A DNA stretch of 64,000 bases from the NCBI RefSeq assembly GCF_900290235.1, contig NZ_OLMK01000038.1, positions 30,942 to 94,941 of the forward strand, in the 5' to 3' direction. Under the pieces are notes generated by a model. The model searched no databases. It worked only from the letters and a program-made list of their open reading frames with translations, and had not been told where the DNA came from. This stretch comes from Streptomyces sp. MA5143a. GTDB lineage: Bacteria; Actinomycetota; Actinomycetes; Streptomycetales; Streptomycetaceae. Every line of letters begins with the position of its first letter. The stretch's first letter is position 1. Both the position numbers and the translations under genes were made by a program. This document shows, piece after piece, positions 42,562 to 51,010 of the stretch.

Positions 42562-42990
42562 CGGTGGGTCCGCCGGGCGTGTGACAGGCGGGTTTCCGTC
42601 CCGTGCGGCGGTCCGCATGGTGAAATCCCGGCCTCCGTGAACGCGTGATTCTCGCCACCCCTGATAAGGGTTGCGCTCAGATGAGCGGATCATGGGCGGT
42701 TCTGGGTCTTCAAGGGGTGGCACTCAGTGCCACCCCTTGATCGTTCATCGTGCGAACTCAGACGTGTTTATTGCCGCTCATCTGAGCGCAGATGGCGGGT
42801 TCCGCGCCATGTCGCCTTCAAGAGGTGAACACATCGGCGTTCACCACCTTGCCAAGCCTTGACTTTCGATCTGCTGGCGGACGGGTGGTTACAGGCGCAT
42901 GACGCGCAAGTGGACGTACCCAGGAGCCTTCGATCTGGGTATGTTCCTCGCCGTCAGGGCAGCCACCGCGTCCTCAAGGAGTTGGGACCT
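42562..42990 (+). promoter_or_regulatory. ppdK upstream region
   Basis: Gap of 429 bp. The left half holds the nested palindromes at 42672-42790. The right half has TTGACT (42859-42864) and a repeated TTCGATCTG 9-mer (about 42865 and 42929), then the AAGGAG ribosome binding site at 42976-42981. No gene is supportable; a 63-codon frame crossing the palindromes looks non-coding. Confidence 0.45.
42672..42790. repeat. Nested inverted repeats upstream of ppdK
   Basis: Outer arms TGCGCTCAGATGAGCGG (42672-42688) and CCGCTCATCTGAGCGCA (42774-42790) are a perfect 17-bp inverted repeat. Each arm contains its own palindrome, CGCTCA-GA-TGAGCG and CGCTCA-TC-TGAGCG. Between them lies a hairpin with 15-bp arms TCAAGGGGTGGCACT (42710-42724) and AGTGCCACCCCTTGA (42726-42740) and a one-base loop. 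It can be a terminator for the ROK gene flanked by two operator-like sites, a MITE-like element, or a structured RNA. Confidence 0.85.
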
Positions 42991-45738
42991 GTGTCGGAAA
43001 ACAAAGATCCCCACGTAGGCCACGTAGCTCAGAGCGTTGAGGGCGTGAAGTTCGTCTATGACTTCACCGAGGGCAACAAGGGCCTCAAGGACCTCCTCGG
43101 TGGCAAGGGCGCGAACCTCGCCGAGATGACCAACCTCGGTCTTCCGGTGCCTCCCGGCTTCACCATCACCACCGAGGCCTGCAAGGTCTACCTGGACAGC
43201 GGTGACGAGCCTGCGGCACTGCGTGACGAGGTGAGCGCCCATCTGGAGGCGCTCGAGAAGCGCATGGGCAAGAAGCTCGGCCAGGCAGACGACCCGCTCC
43301 TCGTCTCGGTCCGTTCCGGCGCCAAGTTCTCCATGCCCGGCATGATGGACACCGTCCTGAACATCGGCCTCTCCGACAAGTCCGTGAAGGGCCTCGCCGA
43401 CCAGGCAGGCGACGAGCGCTTCGCGTGGGACTCCTACCGCCGGCTCATCCAGATGTTCGGCAGGACCGTCCTCGGCGTCGACGGCGAACTCTTCGAGGAC
43501 GCCCTCGACAAGGCCAAGGAGACCAAGAACGTCACGGTCGACACCGAGCTGGAGGCCGCCGACCTCAAGAAGCTGGTCACCACCTTCAAGAAGATCGTCA
43601 AGAAGGAGGCCGGCCGGGACTTCCCGCAGGACGCCCGCGAGCAGATGGACCTGGCCATCAAGGCCGTCTTCGACTCCTGGAACGGCGACCGCGCGAAGCT
43701 CTACCGCCGCCAGGAGCGCATCCCGCACGACCTCGGCACCGCCGTCAACGTCTGCTCCATGGTCTTCGGCAACCTCGGCCCCGACTCCGGCACCGGCGTC
43801 GCCTTCACCCGCGACCCCGCCTCCGGCCACCAGGGCGTCTACGGCGACTACCTGCAGAACGCCCAGGGCGAGGACGTCGTCGCGGGCATCCGCAACACCG
43901 TCCCCCTGGCCGAGCTGGAGTCGATCGACAAGAAGTCGTACGACCAGCTGATGCAGATCATGGAGACGCTGGAGAACCACTACAAGGACCTCTGCGACAT
44001 CGAGTTCACCATCGAGCGCGGCCAGTTGTGGATGCTCCAGACCCGTGTCGGCAAGCGCACGGCGGGCGCCGCCTTCCGGATCGCCACCCAGCTCGTCGAC
44101 CAGGGCCTCATCGACGAGGCCGAGGCGCTCCAGCGCGTCAACGGGGCGCAGCTCGCGCAGCTGATGTTCCCCCGCTTCGACGAGGAGGCGAAGGTCCAGC
44201 AGGTCGGCCGGGGCATCGCCGCCTCGCCGGGCGCGGCCGTCGGCAAGGCCGTCTTCGACTCGTACACCGCCGTGAAGTGGTCCCGGTCCGGCGAGAAGGT
44301 CATCCTCGTCCGCCGGGAGACCAACCCCGACGACCTCGACGGCATGATCGCCGCCGAGGGCATCCTGACCTCGCGCGGCGGCAAGACCTCCCACGCGGCC
44401 GTCGTCGCCCGCGGCATGGGCAAGACCTGTGTCTGCGGCGCCGAGGAGCTGGAGGTCGACACCAAGCGCCGCCGGATGACCGTGCCCGGCGGGCACGTGG
44501 TGGAGGAGGGCGACCTCATCTCCATCGACGGCTCGTCCGGCAAGGTCTACCTGGGCGAGGTCCCGGTCGTCCCGTCCCCGGTCGTGGAGTACTTCGAGGG
44601 CCGGATGCACGCCGGCGCCAACGACGCCGACGAACTGGTCGAGGCCGTCCACCGGATCATGGCCTTCGCCGACCGCAAGCGCCGGCTGTGGGTCCGCGCC
44701 AACGCGGACAACGCCGAGGACGCGCTGCGCGCCCGCCGCTTCGGCGCCCAGGGCATCGGACTGTGCCGCACCGAGCACATGTTCCTCGGCGACCGGCGTG
44801 AGCTCGTCGAGCGGCTGATCCTGGCCGACACGGAGACGGAGCGCGAGGAGTCCCTGAAGGCGCTGCTCCCGCTGCAGAAGCAGGACTTCGTCGAGCTGTT
44901 CTCGGCGATGGACGGACTGCCGGTGACGATCCGTCTCCTCGACCCGCCGCTGCACGAGTTCCTGCCCGACATCACCGAGCTGTCGGTCCGGGTCGCCCTG
45001 GCGGAGTCCCGCCAGGAGCCCCACGAGAACGAGCTCCGGCTCCTCCAGGCCGTCCACCGGCTGCACGAGCAGAACCCGATGCTGGGTCTGCGCGGCGTCC
45101 GCCTCGGCCTGGTCATCCCCGGCCTGTTCACCATGCAGGTGCGGGCCATCGCGGAGGCGGCGGCCGAGCGGAAGAACGCCAAGGGCGACCCGCGCGCCGA
45201 GATCATGATTCCGCTCGTCGGCACGGTGCAGGAGCTGGAGATCGTCCGCGAGGAGGCCGACCAGGTCGTCGCGGAGGTCGAGGCGGCGACCGGTACGCAG
45301 CTGAAGCTGGCGATCGGCACGATGATCGAGCTGCCGCGGGCCGCGCTGACCGCCGGTCAGATCGCGGAGGCGGCGGAGTTCTTCTCCTTCGGCACGAACG
45401 ACCTCACCCAGACGGTGTGGGGCTTCAGCCGGGACGACGTGGAGGCGAGCTTCTTCACGGCCTACCTGGAGAAGGGCATCTTCGGCGTCAGCCCGTTCGA
45501 GACCATCGACAAGGACGGTGTGGGCTCCCTGGTCAAGCTGGCCGCCGAGGCCGGCCGAGCCACCCGCCCCGACCTCAAGCTCGGCGTCTGCGGCGAGCAC
45601 GGCGGCGACCCCGAGTCGGTCCACTTCTTCCACGAGGTCGGTCTCGACTACGTCTCCTGCTCCCCGTTCCGCATCCCGGTGGCCCGCCTGGAGGCCGGCC
45701 GCGCGGCGACCCAGTCGGAGGGCAGCGACCACCGCTAG
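42991..45738 (+). CDS. ppdK: Pyruvate, phosphate dikinase
   Basis: Central carbon enzyme of 915 residues interconverting pyruvate + ATP + Pi and PEP + AMP + PPi. The N-terminal ATP-grasp part starts YDFTEGNKGLKDLLGGKGAN, the swivelling domain has SRGGKTSHAAVVARG with the phosphorylated histidine, and the C-terminal PEP/pyruvate barrel ends in KLGVCGEHGGDPESVHF with the catalytic cysteine. GTG at 42991 is chosen for AAGGAG 9 bases upstream and the family start SENKDPHV. Probably used for gluconeogenesis or PEP supply. Confidence 0.97.
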   Translation: MSENKDPHVGHVAQSVEGVKFVYDFTEGNKGLKDLLGGKGANLAEMTNLGLPVPPGFTITTEACKVYLDSGDEPAALRDEVSAHLEALEKRMGKKLGQADDPLLVSVRSGAKFSMPGMMDTVLNIGLSDKSVKGLADQAGDERFAWDSYRRLIQMFGRTVLGVDGELFEDALDKAKETKNVTVDTELEAADLKKLVTTFKKIVKKEAGRDFPQDAREQMDLAIKAVFDSWNGDRAKLYRRQERIPHDLGTAVNVCSMVFGNLGPDSGTGVAFTRDPASGHQGVYGDYLQNAQGEDVVAGIRNTVPLAELESIDKKSYDQLMQIMETLENHYKDLCDIEFTIERGQLWMLQTRVGKRTAGAAFRIATQLVDQGLIDEAEALQRVNGAQLAQLMFPRFDEEAKVQQVGRGIAASPGAAVGKAVFDSYTAVKWSRSGEKVILVRRETNPDDLDGMIAAEGILTSRGGKTSHAAVVARGMGKTCVCGAEELEVDTKRRRMTVPGGHVVEEGDLISIDGSSGKVYLGEVPVVPSPVVEYFEGRMHAGANDADELVEAVHRIMAFADRKRRLWVRANADNAEDALRARRFGAQGIGLCRTEHMFLGDRRELVERLILADTETEREESLKALLPLQKQDFVELFSAMDGLPVTIRLLDPPLHEFLPDITELSVRVALAESRQEPHENELRLLQAVHRLHEQNPMLGLRGVRLGLVIPGLFTMQVRAIAEAAAERKNAKGDPRAEIMIPLVGTVQELEIVREEADQVVAEVEAATGTQLKLAIGTMIELPRAALTAGQIAEAAEFFSFGTNDLTQTVWGFSRDDVEASFFTAYLEKGIFGVSPFETIDKDGVGSLVKLAAEAGRATRPDLKLGVCGEHGGDPESVHFFHEVGLDYVSCSPFRIPVARLEAGRAATQSEGSDHR

Positions 45739-45837
45739 CGGTCATCGCGAGGCGCCCGCCTCGCACCCCGGACCCCGGAACCGCCGCTTGTCCCCGACCG
45801 ACCCTCACCGATGGGCGGCGGTTCCGGATCACGAAAA

Positions 45838-45871
45838 GAGGGCGGCACCCCGTGCGGGGGGTGCCGCCCTC
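45838..45871 (+). terminator. ppdK terminator hairpin
   Basis: Perfect 14-bp arms GAGGGCGGCACCCC and GGGGTGCCGCCCTC around GTGCGG, about 100 bp after the ppdK stop. Confidence 0.8.
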
Positions 45872-45976
45872 CGCGTACGAGGGAAACTCCGTGGCCCGCG
45901 GAGCCGGGCTGTCGGTAGCGTCGGGGGCTCCGCCGACCGCGCTCCGGCAGTCGGCCCGCCCCCGAAGGTGAGTTCC

Positions 45977-46342
45977 GTGAGTACGCCGCGCCCCACGCCG
46001 TCCGAGACGACCACGCTGTGGCGACCCACCGGCCCCGAGGAGCTCGCGCTGGTGCGGGAGTCGGGGTGGAGGGCCTGGCCGCCGCGCCTGCCCGAGCAGC
46101 CGATCTTCTACCCCGTCCTCAACGAGGACTACGCCGTGAGGATCGCGCGGGACTGGAACGTGAAGCACAGCGGGGCCGGCTTCGTGACCCGGTTCGAGGT
46201 CGAGACCGGGTTCCTGCGCCGCTACCCGGTGCGCCAGGCCGGCGGCGAGACGATCCTGGAGCTGTGGGTGCCCGCCGAGGAGCTCGACGAGTTCAACGCG
46301 CACCTCGTCGGCCTGATCGAGGTCACTCACGAGTTCCGCTGA
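45977..46342 (+). CDS. Conserved small protein of the so-called ADP-ribosylation/crystallin J1 group
   Basis: Soluble protein of 121 residues. It contains TTLWRPTGPEELALVRESGW, RLPEQPIFYPVLNEDYAVRI, ARDWNVKHSG and ELWVPAEELDEFN, a pattern common in actinobacterial proteins labelled ADP-ribosylation/crystallin J1, for which activity is unproven. GTG at 45977 is supported by AAGGTGAG. Its 3' end overlaps the condensation-like gene on the other strand by 20 bp. Confidence 0.8.
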   Translation: MSTPRPTPSETTTLWRPTGPEELALVRESGWRAWPPRLPEQPIFYPVLNEDYAVRIARDWNVKHSGAGFVTRFEVETGFLRRYPVRQAGGETILELWVPAEELDEFNAHLVGLIEVTHEFR

Positions 46343-47810
46343 GCCGGCCGCCCCGTGATCGGGACGGCCGGGGGAGCGGCGCCGGCGAGGCGGCCCCGAC
46401 CCGCCCGTCGCCGATCTCCCGCAGCACCCCCACGAGCGCGTCGTTCAGCGCGTCACTGATCTCCTGTGCCTCGGGTGTCTCGACGTGCAGCGTGTTGACG
46501 TACAGGCCGTCCGCCGTCCGGTGGAACCAGTGGCTGACGCCGTTGCCGCGGGCCGCCCACACATGCAGCTTCGGGTTCCACAGGGGGTGCCGCTCCCCGC
46601 CGGGAGTCCTGCGGAAGTCGATGTACGAGAAGAAGTTCACGGCGAACGGCCAGTGGTGCAGGGAGAACGACTCCGGTGCGAGCAGCTCCCAGGCGCGCAC
46701 GAAGGGGACGCCCACGTGCCGCTGCATCTCGGCGTACGCGGCCCGCGCCCCCGCCAAGGTGGCGGCGTGGTCCCCGACGCGCTCCTCGCACCCCTCGCCC
46801 ACCTCGAACTCGATGGGCACCGTGTTCACGAACCAGCCCACGGAGTGCTCCCACACCGCCTCGCCGCGCTCGCTGACCGGCAGCAGACCCCGGTACACCG
46901 CCGGGCCGCCCAGTCGGCGCTGCGCCGTCGCGGCCGCCGCCAGCACACCGGTGAAGACACTGCCGCCCGCAGCCCGGGCACCCGCCGCGAGGGCGTCCGT
47001 CCCGGCCGCGTCCAGCAGCCGGTGGCTCCGGTTCACCAGCGGGTACAGGCGGTCGTCCGGCACACCGATGTCGAAGGGGAACCGGGGGAAGAACCCGCCG
47101 TTGGAGGCGATGAAGCCCTTCCAGTACGCCAGCCGGTCGTCGTCGGGCCGCAGGGTCGACCAGCGGCGGCGTTGCGCGTCCCCGAAGGTCAGATAGCTGG
47201 CCACGGGCGGCAGATCGGGACGACGGCCATCCGTGAGCGCCGTGTACGCCGTCTGCATCTCGTTCACGACCACGGGCATCGACATGCCGTCGCACACGAT
47301 GTGGTCGAAACAGAGATAGACCGTCGTGTGGGACTCCCGGACCACCGCGCCCATCAGGAACAGCGGCCAGGACAGTGTGTCGAGGCTCTTGAACTCCTTG
47401 TCCAGATGGGTGTGAAGTTCCTCCGCGGTGTGGAAATGGCCGACCTCCTCGGCCTCCAGGGAGATGGAATCGGGGGAGAGGGCCGTGCAGTTCAGATCAC
47501 CGGCCAGCCGCTGGAATTCACAGCGCAGCACTTCATGCCGGCGCACGAGGAGAAGGAAGGCGGATTCCAGTGCGGCGATGTCGAGCGGGCCGTCGATCTC
47601 GAAGGTGACGGTGATGGAACTGGCGATGCCGTCATTCGTGCTCCGCGTCGCCTGGGACGACGAATGGTGCTTGTCCTGGTTGAAGGAGGCGGACGTGAGA
47701 GCGACGGCCTGATTCTCCTCGCCGGAAAGGGGGGAGTGCTGGGTGCGCAGGGACCAGGACAGCACGGTTCCGGGCGCGATACGGGCTTCGGTGAAAGGAA
47801 TCTGCAGCAC
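46323..47810 (-). CDS. Condensation-domain acyltransferase-like protein
   Basis: Stand-alone protein of 495 residues with the NRPS condensation / PapA fold. The active-site histidine motif is DHIVCDGMSMP (HxxxDG), and LPVSERGEAVWEHSVGWFVNTVP resembles the latch region. No carrier, adenylation or other NRPS domain is attached. Such free proteins esterify or amidate an acceptor with an acyl-CoA or carrier-bound acyl group, as in mycobacterial PapA. It starts GTG 36 bp after the glycosyltransferase gene, so the pair likely modifies one small molecule or lipid. Confidence 0.87.
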   Translation of the reverse strand: MLQIPFTEARIAPGTVLSWSLRTQHSPLSGEENQAVALTSASFNQDKHHSSSQATRSTNDGIASSITVTFEIDGPLDIAALESAFLLLVRRHEVLRCEFQRLAGDLNCTALSPDSISLEAEEVGHFHTAEELHTHLDKEFKSLDTLSWPLFLMGAVVRESHTTVYLCFDHIVCDGMSMPVVVNEMQTAYTALTDGRRPDLPPVASYLTFGDAQRRRWSTLRPDDDRLAYWKGFIASNGGFFPRFPFDIGVPDDRLYPLVNRSHRLLDAAGTDALAAGARAAGGSVFTGVLAAAATAQRRLGGPAVYRGLLPVSERGEAVWEHSVGWFVNTVPIEFEVGEGCEERVGDHAATLAGARAAYAEMQRHVGVPFVRAWELLAPESFSLHHWPFAVNFFSYIDFRRTPGGERHPLWNPKLHVWAARGNGVSHWFHRTADGLYVNTLHVETPEAQEISDALNDALVGVLREIGDGRVGAASPAPLPRPSRSRGGRLSGTRE

Positions 47811-47846
47811 TCCGGGGCTCTCTGTTCGTGTGCGTCGGGGAGAGGA

Positions 47847-49172
47847 TCACATCAAGTGGCTCAGGAGGGAGTTCACCGCCGTGTCGACGCCGTCCTCGGA
47901 GCGGATCACGGGGGCCATCTCCGTCGCCCGGTGCCGCAGTCGGCGGTCCTCCACCGCCCGGCCGATCGCCTCCGCGAGCCGTGCCGCCGTGAGGTGCCGG
48001 GCCGCGAGGGGCGCGGGTGCCACGCCCAGGGCCCGCATCCGCGCGGACCAGTGGGACTGGTCGCCCATGTGGGGGCAGAGGACCTGGGGGCGGCCCGCGG
48101 CGAGCGCGGCTCCGACGGTGCCGGGGCCGCCGTGGTGGACGACCGCCGCCGTCCGAGGGAAGAGCCAGTCGTGCGGCGCCTCCCTGATCGTCAGGACGTC
48201 CCGAGCCGGCGGGCCGGGCTCGATGCCGCCCCACCCCGTCGCGACGACGGCACGCACCCCCGCGAGACGCACCGCCTCCGTGACCAGGGCGTTGTTCCGG
48301 CGCGCCCGGGTGCCGGTCATGCTGCCGAAGCCGATGTAGACGGGCGGCTCCCCCTCGTCCAGGAACCGGGCCAGTTCCGTGGGCGGCGTCCAGTCGGGGC
48401 GCCGGGGCAGGAACCAGAAGCCGGTGGTGCGGACGGCGTCGCCCCAGGCCGGGTCGACGGGGGTCACATGCCGGCTGAACGACTGCAGGACGGGCCGCCG
48501 TTTGCCCTCGGGGTCGCGCAGCCACCTCCGGGCGCCGTGGCGGCGGGCCGCGAGCCCCAGTTCCGTGGTCCGCCAGCGCTCCACCTCACGGGAGCGCTGG
48601 GCCGCCGTCACCACGGCGTAGGTGCTGCGGTTCAGGAAACGGGGCACCCTCGGCAACGGCAGCAGCGGGCAGGGGAATTCATCGGTGGGAATCCAGCCGG
48701 GCTGTAGGGCGACGACGACGGCCGGCACGTCCAGCATGTCCGCCACGTGCTGGGCGGGAGACGCCGCGGAATGCACCACCGCCGCCACATCCCCGTGATC
48801 GTGGGCGATGGCGGCGACATCCCGCAGCGAGGGAATCATCAATTGCTTGAGGCGGGTGACCGTGCGGGCCGCCGCGATCTTCCCGCGTACTCCCGCCAGC
48901 CCGCCGTCGATGGTCCGTTGGGTTTCCGGCTCGTCGAGAATCCTGGTCGGGCCGTCGTCGATCGCCGCGAAATCCACCCCGTACGCGGCGGATTCGGACG
49001 CGTAGGACGGCGGCGCGGCCAATAACGGTGTGTGGCCGTGGCGACGGAGCGCCACGGCCAGTGCGAGGAACGGTTGTACGTCCCCGCGAGTACCGCATGC
49101 CGCGAGGAGAACCTTGCGCGGGCGGATGCCGATTCCGGGGCTCACCGGCCCCGATTCTTTGGGCAAGACCAC
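47847..49172 (-). CDS. GT1-family glycosyltransferase
   Basis: UDP/dTDP-sugar transferase of 441 residues of the GtfA/sterol-glucosyltransferase type. N-terminal KVLLAACGTRGDVQPFLALA and the C-terminal nucleotide-sugar site HHGGPGTVGAALAAGRPQVL with GDQSHWSARM are typical for enzymes that act on natural products or sterols. Leu50 is encoded by TTA (49025-49023), a codon almost absent from Streptomyces housekeeping genes, so expression should depend on bldA tRNA. The start GTG 49172 is tentative, with GTG 49145 as alternative. Four 10-bp repeats lie 60-100 bp upstream. Confidence 0.9.
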   Translation of the reverse strand: MVLPKESGPVSPGIGIRPRKVLLAACGTRGDVQPFLALAVALRRHGHTPLLAAPPSYASESAAYGVDFAAIDDGPTRILDEPETQRTIDGGLAGVRGKIAAARTVTRLKQLMIPSLRDVAAIAHDHGDVAAVVHSAASPAQHVADMLDVPAVVVALQPGWIPTDEFPCPLLPLPRVPRFLNRSTYAVVTAAQRSREVERWRTTELGLAARRHGARRWLRDPEGKRRPVLQSFSRHVTPVDPAWGDAVRTTGFWFLPRRPDWTPPTELARFLDEGEPPVYIGFGSMTGTRARRNNALVTEAVRLAGVRAVVATGWGGIEPGPPARDVLTIREAPHDWLFPRTAAVVHHGGPGTVGAALAAGRPQVLCPHMGDQSHWSARMRALGVAPAPLAARHLTAARLAEAIGRAVEDRRLRHRATEMAPVIRSEDGVDTAVNSLLSHLM

Positions 49173-49230
49173 GCGCAGAACCTAGCAGAAGGAAAATCGA
49201 ACGAGTTTGGCGTGGAAAAAGGGTTCGACA

Positions 49231-49270
49231 TTCCCTCGGGTTTCCTCAGGTTTCCTCAGGTTCCCTCGGA
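49231..49270 (-). repeat. Four tandem 10-bp repeats in the glycosyltransferase promoter region
   Basis: On the plus strand four consecutive decamers read TTCCCTCGGG, TTTCCTCAGG, TTTCCTCAGG, TTCCCTCGGA. The period equals about one helical turn and the block lies upstream of the glycosyltransferase start, so a cooperative DNA-binding site is likely. A regulator is not known; the AfsR/SARP class binds direct repeats of similar spacing. Confidence 0.75.
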
Positions 49271-49384
49271 AATTGCTCAGGTGCGGAACGGTCCCGTCAC
49301 CTCGTACGTGATGCCGCCCGACGAACTGCCGCTGGTGCCGCGCTGGCTGGAGAAGGTCCGCCCCCCGACGAGGCGCGCGCCGGT

Positions 49385-51010
49385 TCACGCGGGCAGCGGT
49401 GGCGCCTCGCGCTTGCGCGGACCGGGGCGTGTACCGAGGCCGTGGCCGCCGGGCGGGGCCGGCGGCTGCGCCGAGGGCAGGCGGACGACGGCGTCCAGGC
49501 CGCCCGTGGCCGCCTCGTGGAGCGTGACCTCGCCGCCGCTGGCGTGCGCGAGCCGCTGGACGAGGGAGAGACCGAGCCCCGTGCCGCCCTTGGGGGCGCC
49601 GGGGGCGCGCCAGAAGCGGTCGAAGGCGCGGGCCCGCTGTTCGGCCGTCATTCCGGGCCCCTCGTCGGTGACATGGAGGTCGACCCAGGCGGGCCGGGCG
49701 TCGCGCAGGCTCCGCCGGGCGGGGGCGAGGAGCCGTAGCTCCATGGTGACCGTGCTGCCGGACGGCGAGGCCCGCAGCGCGTTGGAGAGCAGGTTGTCGA
49801 GGAGCTGCTCCACGGCCCCGGGCAGTGCCGTCACCGGGCCCACGCTGCCCGCGAAGAGGACCAGCGAGACGCCTTCCCGTTCGAACAACGGGCCCCAGGT
49901 GCGGTGCCGTTCCGCGCAGATCGCGCCCACGTCGACCTGGACCGGGATGGCCGCCGCCTCCTCCAGGCGGGCCATCGCGAGCAGTCCCTCGACCATCCGG
50001 GCCAGCCGGTCGGTCTCGGTGACGGCGGCGTCGAGGCTCGGCCGGGCCGGCCGGGCGATGTCCGGCTCCAGGTTTTCGAGACGCAGGCGCAGCGCCGCCA
50101 GCGGCGTCTTCAGCTGGTGCGACGCCTCCCCGGCGAAGGCCCGCTGGGAGGCCAGCAGGTGTTCCAGCCGGGCGGCCGTCGTGTTGAAGGCAGCCGCCAG
50201 GCGGAGCACCTCCGGCGGGCCCGAGGTGACCTTCACGGAGGTGGCCGCCCCGCCCTCGGCGAGACGATGCGTGGCCTCCTCCAACTGCCGGATGGGCCGC
50301 CCCGCCCACCGCGCGAACGCGAACGCCGCCACGGCGACACCGGCGAGCACCGCCAGCCCGGCCAGCACGAGCAGCAGCCACACCGCGAACACGCGCGCGT
50401 GCACCATGGTCGTGGGCAGGGTGACGCGCACGGCACCCTGGGTCGCGCCGACGGAGGCCGGGACCTCGTCGGCGGCCGTCCGCACGGCGGAGCGGGGGGT
50501 CGTACGGGCACCCGCGTGCGTGACCGTGGAGGCGGCTGGGACCGGGGCGGCGGCCGAGGCCGGGGCGGTGCCGGCGGTTGTGGCCGTGGGTGTGTGGCCC
50601 ACGGGGGCCGCCACGGACAGGTAGTGGACCCCGCCGGTCGTCGTCGTGCGGACGTCGGTGGTGGCGCGGCCCCTGAGCGCGGCGGAGATCTCAGGGAGGG
50701 AGGCCAGGTCCCGCCGCTCCTGCGGGGACAGGTCGTGGGAGGTGGCCAGCAGGTTCCCCCGCGCGTCGACGATGACCACCTTGCCGCCGATGCGTTCGGC
50801 GCAGTGCGCGGCCCGTTCGGCGAGTTCGTCCGGACGCCGGGCGGCGAGGGACAGCGCGGCGAACGCGGCCACCGACTCGGCCTCGTCATTGGCGGAGTTC
50901 ACGATCCGCTCGCGTTCGGCCCGCGAGTAGACGAAGCCCAGCGGGATCTCCAGGCCCAGCAGGACGAGGGCGGCGAGGCTGAGGTAGCTCAGCAGCAGCC
51001 GACGGGTCAT
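49385..51010 (-). CDS. Two-component sensor histidine kinase
   Basis: Membrane sensor of 541 residues. One helix at residues 7-28, a long extracytoplasmic domain to about 215 with an Ala/Thr/Pro-rich stretch, a second helix (about 217-240), a HAMP-like linker, then H-box GEASHQLKTPLAAL (His near 298), N-box EQLLDNLLSNALRAS, and G-boxes DEGPGM and GGTGLGLSLV. It overlaps the response regulator gene by 4 bp. The signal is unknown. Confidence 0.93.
   Translation of the reverse strand: MTRRLLLSYLSLAALVLLGLEIPLGFVYSRAERERIVNSANDEAESVAAFAALSLAARRPDELAERAAHCAERIGGKVVIVDARGNLLATSHDLSPQERRDLASLPEISAALRGRATTDVRTTTTGGVHYLSVAAPVGHTPTATTAGTAPASAAAPVPAASTVTHAGARTTPRSAVRTAADEVPASVGATQGAVRVTLPTTMVHARVFAVWLLLVLAGLAVLAGVAVAAFAFARWAGRPIRQLEEATHRLAEGGAATSVKVTSGPPEVLRLAAAFNTTAARLEHLLASQRAFAGEASHQLKTPLAALRLRLENLEPDIARPARPSLDAAVTETDRLARMVEGLLAMARLEEAAAIPVQVDVGAICAERHRTWGPLFEREGVSLVLFAGSVGPVTALPGAVEQLLDNLLSNALRASPSGSTVTMELRLLAPARRSLRDARPAWVDLHVTDEGPGMTAEQRARAFDRFWRAPGAPKGGTGLGLSLVQRLAHASGGEVTLHEAATGGLDAVVRLPSAQPPAPPGGHGLGTRPGPRKREAPPLPA

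Noticed and set aside
42671..42862. A 63-codon frame across the nested palindromes
   Set aside because: It starts with TTG, crosses both hairpins and has no ribosome binding site or recognisable protein pattern.
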